Below are positions 58,455-64,000 of a stretch of 64,000 nucleotides of DNA, one piece after another. The position numbers and the translations under genes are program-made. The stretch lies in assembly GCA_036245805.1 (NCBI GenBank), contig BTRK01000003.1:4402001-4466000 (forward strand). Direction: 5' to 3'. Positions within the stretch are counted from its first letter, which is position 1; the number at the start of each line of letters is the position of its first letter. The stretch is from Pristionchus mayeri. Lineage: Eukaryota; Nematoda; Chromadorea; Rhabditida; Neodiplogasteridae. A model generated the notes under the pieces. The model was not told the origin of the DNA, made no database searches, and saw only the letters and a list, made by a program, of their open reading frames with translations.

Positions 58455-61189
58455 AGAGGGGTAAAAAAAAGTGGTCTCACTTTGCCTAATTTTTGGGCAC
58501 AAGACCACCCATAGGCACTATCAATTTCGCACTAGACCCCAATACGTTTTTCCGATTTCCAAAGTTCACTTATGGTCACTTATGGTGCACCCGACCGCCC
58601 CGCACCAGAGTGGGGTCCAGGAATGATGACGTCAACAAAAAAGTTGTAGCGCATGATGGTGGCTTTCTTGTGAAACAAAGAACGACCTTCTATCTCAATA
58701 TTAAACAATGTTATGATCATTTAAGTGAGCGCGATTTGACCATCGAAAAGTGATAGTACCAAGTTTGGCCTTCTGAATCTCGAAGATGACGATAGATATC
58801 GGAATTCTGACGACGCAGTTTGAAAGAGCATCATTCAAAGTACCTATAGCTGAAATTATAGATAGGGCAAATTCGAATTTCACCGCCGCTGATCCCCCTA
58901 AAATGCTCGATTCTCTCTCGATTACTCTCATATAATGCACGTGAAACATATATGAAAATGATGCAATTCATTCCAATAAGATTCCAATAAGATAACTCTA
59001 GTGAACGCAACGATCAGCATTATATTTGATTTAAAGGACAGCATATTACTTTTTAATCTTGTTTTTAATCGTCAACAAATGTATTACACCGTAATAATTG
59101 TATTCCGCATTATATTGACCTCTCTCCCAATCATTCGTGGATGAAGGATGTGTAATGATGGAGAGAAGGAGAGAACGAATGAGAGGAGCAAAAGAGAAGG
59201 AAAGATAAGGAGAGAATAAGAGAGCGCCCTGGTCAAGCGGCACTACCGACTCTTTCCCTTATCATGCCTTGATTCGCCCGGTTTTGTTTCTGAGCCTCTT
59301 TGATTTACAATTTTGTGTACTCCCGCATTGTTATTGATTGATTCACCTTGTTTGAACTAGATACAGCGAGGGTTGTTTATCGCATTATCGCAAACTGTCT
59401 CATCCATTAAATCTTCCCTTTCAGCCGCATACATCAGCTCTTCGCAATGAAGTTCTCGTTCTCTATACAATCCAGTCAAACGATATTATCGAATCGTGGG
59501 TTCTACTCTGTCACTTTGACTCGTACCGTCTCTTCATATCCAATACTCTCTCGCCAATGGACCGGTAGATTGAGTGTCGGTTGAATGAATGAAGATACAT
59601 CGAATCGACTCGAATTACAAATTATTCATTGTTATTACCTATTCTGCAGCGGAGAGAAATGAAGTCAATTTCTCTGGAAATGAAGACTCTCTTGCATCAC
59701 AGGAAGTACAGTGTGGGCCATACCGAAAGGTGCGAATGTTGATATTTAATGATGATTCGCATTGTCAGAAAAATTGTTTCTGAATTCAGGATGTCAGCAA
59801 CCGGCCTTCAAAATGAACCCAGGTTGGCTAGACATAACATACGAATCACGTACTCTGAACAATTGTCATGCAGTAAAAATTTGCCCATTGAATGAATTTG
59901 TGTTCGATAAATCATTGTTGTATTGTAAATATGTCATCATTTAAGCATGCCATTTCTGTAATTGAGAAGATGTGTTAAAGAAAGGGTGAATTGTGACAAA
60001 AAAATGGATTACGAACTGGGAGAGGCAAACAGAGATAAAGAGATGGGAAATAGTATCATCATTGTGCACAGTCTCTCTATCTGACCGACGCGAAAGCAAG
60101 GAAAATGGAGAAAGTAATTTCCCAAGAAGCCCGACCTTATAGAGAGCAGGGTTCCCAATTAGGCGTATTGGGAATTTTTAATCATTTTAGGTATGCTTCA
60201 AGTGCGCTATATATTGTAAAAGTTCACGTGAAACATACCTGAAAATGATTCAAAAGTTACGCCCTCATCCGGAACCATAAGCCAGACCTTCTAGAGAGTG
60301 AGGAAGAGGAGGGGGAGCTGTTGTTTCCGATGAGACCGACAGTGAAAGGAGAGAGGAAATGAGATTCTCGTCTCGTCTCTCGCTCTCGTCTGTTTTCTAC
60401 TATCGACCCACGTCTTCCCTCCTCACTTCTTCCTTTCTCTTTTAGAGTCATGACTAGTTCTTTTAGGTTTCAATGGTTCAACATTATTATTTTATCTTTC
60501 TAGGGGTGAATTCGCAACATTATTTCATCGAGAGCACACATGTTTTCGTTGTGGGAATCATTGATACCCGGAGCACCCCTTTAACCTTTTTTTTCAAGAA
60601 TCGCATTCAATTTGCATCCCTTTGTGTACCGTTTTATGCAGCCCCGCGTTCCTTTCCTCTGCTCATGCAATTCCATTTCACAAAATGCTTTTCCAGCTGC
60701 CTAAATCAGCTCTACTCGCAAAGCTATATTCGTCACGAAATATATGGATAAATCAATAACGTGTAAGTTCTTCATCTTCCAAACGAGCCCATGAACATTG
60801 AGATATCTTGAATGCTCTCGCTAGGGTTCCTATTGAGCATCGTATGCCTTCGCTAGAGTTCATATTTCCATCTACTATATCATTGTATGCACACTCTCTA
60901 AACCTCTCGACCCCGCGAGATAGTGTATCGAATGATGAGGCTGTGATGACCAAGAACATCCTCCAATCCACAAAAACTCTCTCTCTCTCCACCACCAACT
61001 GTATCCAAGAGGAAGTGGTGCTTACAGCAGGACTCTCAGCAAAAACGCGCCTGGTTGACATATGTATCACATAGTGAGAGAACACTTTTCAAGTTATGGT
61101 TCCATTAAAGCATCCAAATTGACCCTGACGCACAGGCAACGAGTGAGAGAGAACGCATCTCAATTCGGAATAGAGATTTAAAAATCGGA
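58455..61189. other. No gene confirmed; possible small exons
   Basis: Exon-like stretches exist, for example 59647-59734 (behind TCTGCAG, before a GT donor) and 59790-59944 (behind GAATTCAG, cysteine-bearing, ending at a stop), but their phases do not join. A frame at 58493-58753 is also open. None has recognisable similarity. A GA-rich patch (59140-59230) and one half of the small hairpin MITE (58925-58990) are present. Confidence 0.3.
60150..60298. repeat. Small hairpin MITE (copy 2)
   Basis: AATCATTTTAGGTATGCTTC pairs with the complement near 60250, and the outer GGGTTCCCAATTAGGCG pairs with CGCCCTCATCCGGAACC. Confidence 0.75.
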
Positions 61190-63361
61190 ATTTCGATACC
61201 GTTTACGGTTGTCTCGAAACTGCGTTGGCAGTTTGTCCTGGCAAGTTTTGCTGACAGTCCCGCTTTAAGTGAGTTTCGTCAGTTTTCTCTATCTAGCTTT
61301 CTACAAATTACCCTATTGCAGTTACCCTCGAGAAGAAAGACGTGCTGGAAGAGCAGAAGTTTGTGCAAGTAAGAGCGTTGCAGGATGAGGAGTACGACAA
61401 GAAGCGCCAACAATTCAGAGGTAAATGCCATCTTCTTACTATTTGGGCTTTTTGGCCCCGTTGCGCTTCTACTTTCAGATATGTTTCATGCGTGCTTTAT
61501 GTATGTACTTTATAACGCGCATGGAACATACTCGAAAGTCGAAGCCCAACTGGGCCAAACAGCCCAATTAGAGCTTCTTGCTGTGATTTGGTGGGTATGC
61601 AAACTAACACCTTACAGATCGTCTGAAAAAGAAGATCAAGGAACTGCGCGGTGAGCTTTTACAATTAAGCACTTTGCATATGCCCTAACAATCCATTAAA
61701 AAAACCCTTCAATGCGATTTCCGACATCACTTCGGATCCTCAAGTGATTGTGTTTTTATTAATGAAACACGTTTGAAATATGCCTTTCTAATATTGTCCC
61801 TTGTATGGAGAGGAGACGAAGCTCAAGGTCCACAAACGCTCTAATTGTATGCATTCAGGATGCTCAAATTGCAAGTGGGAAGCTTACAAGCATTTAATCA
61901 CCATTCGCCGTGAGGACGGTATGGTAATTTAAATGGCGCTGTGAAACATTGGTTGCAGGATGCACTTATGTGGGAATTGAATGGGACTCTCCCGTTCCTC
62001 GCCTCTCATCAATTTACGCGTTAGATAAATATGCTTGTCTGCGTTTTTCAAGTAATTTTAGAAAGGGGACCCTATTTCGTGGATGGAGAAGCGAAGTGCC
62101 GATATAAAGAAGACATGGTTAAAGTGCACGAGTTCAAGTGGGTTACAATCGGGAATCACACCAACATGCAAATTCAGGCCCTAACTACGTTCTCCTCATT
62201 CTCCTCCCCTCTTCCTCCTCCTCCTCCACCTCCCTTCCTTCTTCATTTTCTCATTGTAGTTATTCTGATGCTAATTGATAAAATACTATAAGAAACAAGG
62301 TGTGCGGTTTTTGTACCATTTGTTTGACGGGAATCCGTGTCATTCAATGCTTACATTTCCGATGAGTCGTAGAGGGTAGTGAGCTCAATGAGCTTCACAT
62401 TATGCCTATCCCATATGTACCAGGGTTCCGGAATTGGGCGTCACGGGGATGGCACTACGCCGGATCAGAACCGACGGATGAGAACCCACCGGATGAGATC
62501 CAAAAAATGGACCCTTCTGTAGGACTTTCACAGAAACATTTTTGACACTTTGGGACCTTACTGTGAGCATGCTGGAGAAGGGTACTTTTTTTAGTTCTCA
62601 TCCGGTGGGTTCAAATGATTAGACAACAACAAATCTTACAAGCTGAAAAGAAATCCCATGTGAGATCTAATCTTTACTACCTTATGTGTTGGAGACTGGC
62701 TTGAATGTAGGGGCTCTTTAATCTGGCTTTATGGGGCTACTTTACCAATAGTTAAATTTGATACATCGCATCATTCCCTTTTCAAAAATGAGATTTCTCG
62801 AAAATTCGAGTATTGCTCTATCCGATCAAAAAAAATTAAAATTGATTTTTAGAGTCCATTTTCTGAATGCGCAGGTGTCCCGTAACTATCTGATGCTATT
62901 GAGGGATAGTTCAAATGTAGCTGATGCTATCAAACACAAAAACGTGGGACCTCTGTCTATCATCTAATCAGGATTCTCTGAAATACACTGATTTCGATGT
63001 GCAAATTTCATCATACACATGTTGATAATTGCACTTTTTGATTGGCAGGAGGAACGCCCAATATAACGCAAATGTAAGCTCCTTTTGTAAGAATCCTTAT
63101 GTCATGCTGAGATAGATTTGATTTCGATAGGAGAATGTATACAGAAGCGCAGTGAAAGGAACTCATTTTGGTTACTATTATCTGAATCCAAGTGTGAAAT
63201 TAGCACCGATTGTGAGCAGGTCTTTTGTGCCAAACCCGATTCACATGTACATTTGTTCATCACACTTCACGACTGTGCTGATGATTTCTCCAAGTCACGA
63301 CATAATGGAAAGCTATGCTCTGTTACAATCATATCGAAATTCGTACTCGAGGCAACTTTGA
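61190..63361 (+). CDS. Probable diverged paralogue of the block A coiled-coil gene (partial model)
   Basis: Exons with consistent phase: about 61190-61268 (start uncertain), 61322-61420, 61618-61650, 61859-61918, then about 61959-62020 and 62062 onward (junction unresolved), 62853-62954, 63049-63073, 63131-63361 (TGA). The first exons encode a charged coiled coil (EKKDVLEEQKFVQVRALQDE, then DRLKKKIKELR). Later exons follow the block A gene in order: ...ITIRREDG versus ...VCIQLEDG, RNYLMLLRDSSNVADAIK versus RGVLYFFRESDEPRLEKL, and PIHMYICSSHFTTVLMISPS versus HSDVIIIANADQTALLILNT. Such agreement in exon order and in hydrophobic pattern suggests homology, but identity is low and judged by eye. 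No PHR domain was found upstream. No known family recognised. The 61.42-61.62 kb intron carries a hairpin MITE. Confidence 0.4.
61442..61571. repeat. Small hairpin MITE (copy 3)
   Basis: Near-complete hairpin of about 130 bases: TTTCAGATATGTTTCATGCG pairs with CGCATGGAACATACTCGAAA; outer arms TTGGGCTTTTTGGCC and GGCCAAACAGCCCAA. Lies in an intron of the 61-63 kb gene model. Confidence 0.75.
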
Positions 63362-63888
<527 letters not shown>

Positions 63889-64000
63889 CCTCTCCCCAGG
63901 TCTGTCTCAAGTGTACCTAAGCCACACCTCCTTTCCGGTTGTTTCAATCATGCCAGTCAGTTAGTGTCGATAAGGTGTTGACTGCCTTCCCGAAATGGCT

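Noticed and set aside
56696..58480. Several open frames encoding ATFAQRAITPFRIIVECPDW repeats
   Set aside because: They follow from the 126-base period of the minisatellite, occur in both orientations, and have no start or splice context.

Overview
The window looks like nuclear DNA from a rhabditid-type nematode. The reasons are short multi-exon genes with acceptors of the TTTCAG type and introns as small as about 41 bases, a chemoreceptor-like 7TM fragment, several Tc1/mariner elements, and an AT-rich background. The exact species cannot be read from the sequence. All gene models below were spliced by hand from reading frame, intron phase and splice consensus; no search was run.

Layout. (1) 1-30.5 kb is a mosaic of two large inverted duplications. 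Block A lies at 1 to about 8.69 kb on the minus strand and again at about 15.64-25.66 kb on the plus strand. Each copy carries the same gene, a protein with an N-terminal PHR-like domain, a coiled coil and a C-terminal region I do not recognise; the right copy is complete to its stop at 26,091. Block B lies at about 8.69-13.1 kb and 27.24-30.53 kb and carries only the PHR part. A decayed Helitron-like stretch, itself partly palindromic, lies between the blocks (13.83-15.40 kb). Both arms are filled with nested Tc1-like elements and foldback palindromes. Two clean insertions with an empty allele in the other arm (mariner at 16,113-17,355; a Tc1-like element at 8,828-10,086) came after, or escaped, the duplication. 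(2) 30.5-46.6 kb is almost gene-free and is a chain of foldback (long inverted-repeat) elements, several with related TATCACGC-type ends, plus a chemoreceptor fragment whose exons lie in the arms of one palindrome. (3) 46.7-55.8 kb on the minus strand holds the best gene of the window: a 16-exon, 644-residue model with a BET-type NET domain, an acidic-serine stretch and long Gln/Ala-rich coiled-coil segments, but no bromodomain. Its introns contain a 1.7 kb foldback element and a TTAA-flanked MITE. (4) 56.6-58.45 kb is a 126-base minisatellite present as two opposed arrays. (5) 58.5-64 kb is mixed sequence with a probable diverged paralogue of the block A gene (61.2-63.4 kb, plus) and ends in a (CT)n tract of about 187 bases.

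The outstanding theme is inverted repetition at every scale, from hairpins of about 100 bases, through 0.5-2.4 kb foldbacks, to 8-10 kb gene-bearing arms. The two most notable coding observations are the bromodomain-less NET protein and the mirror-amplified PHR/coiled-coil family.
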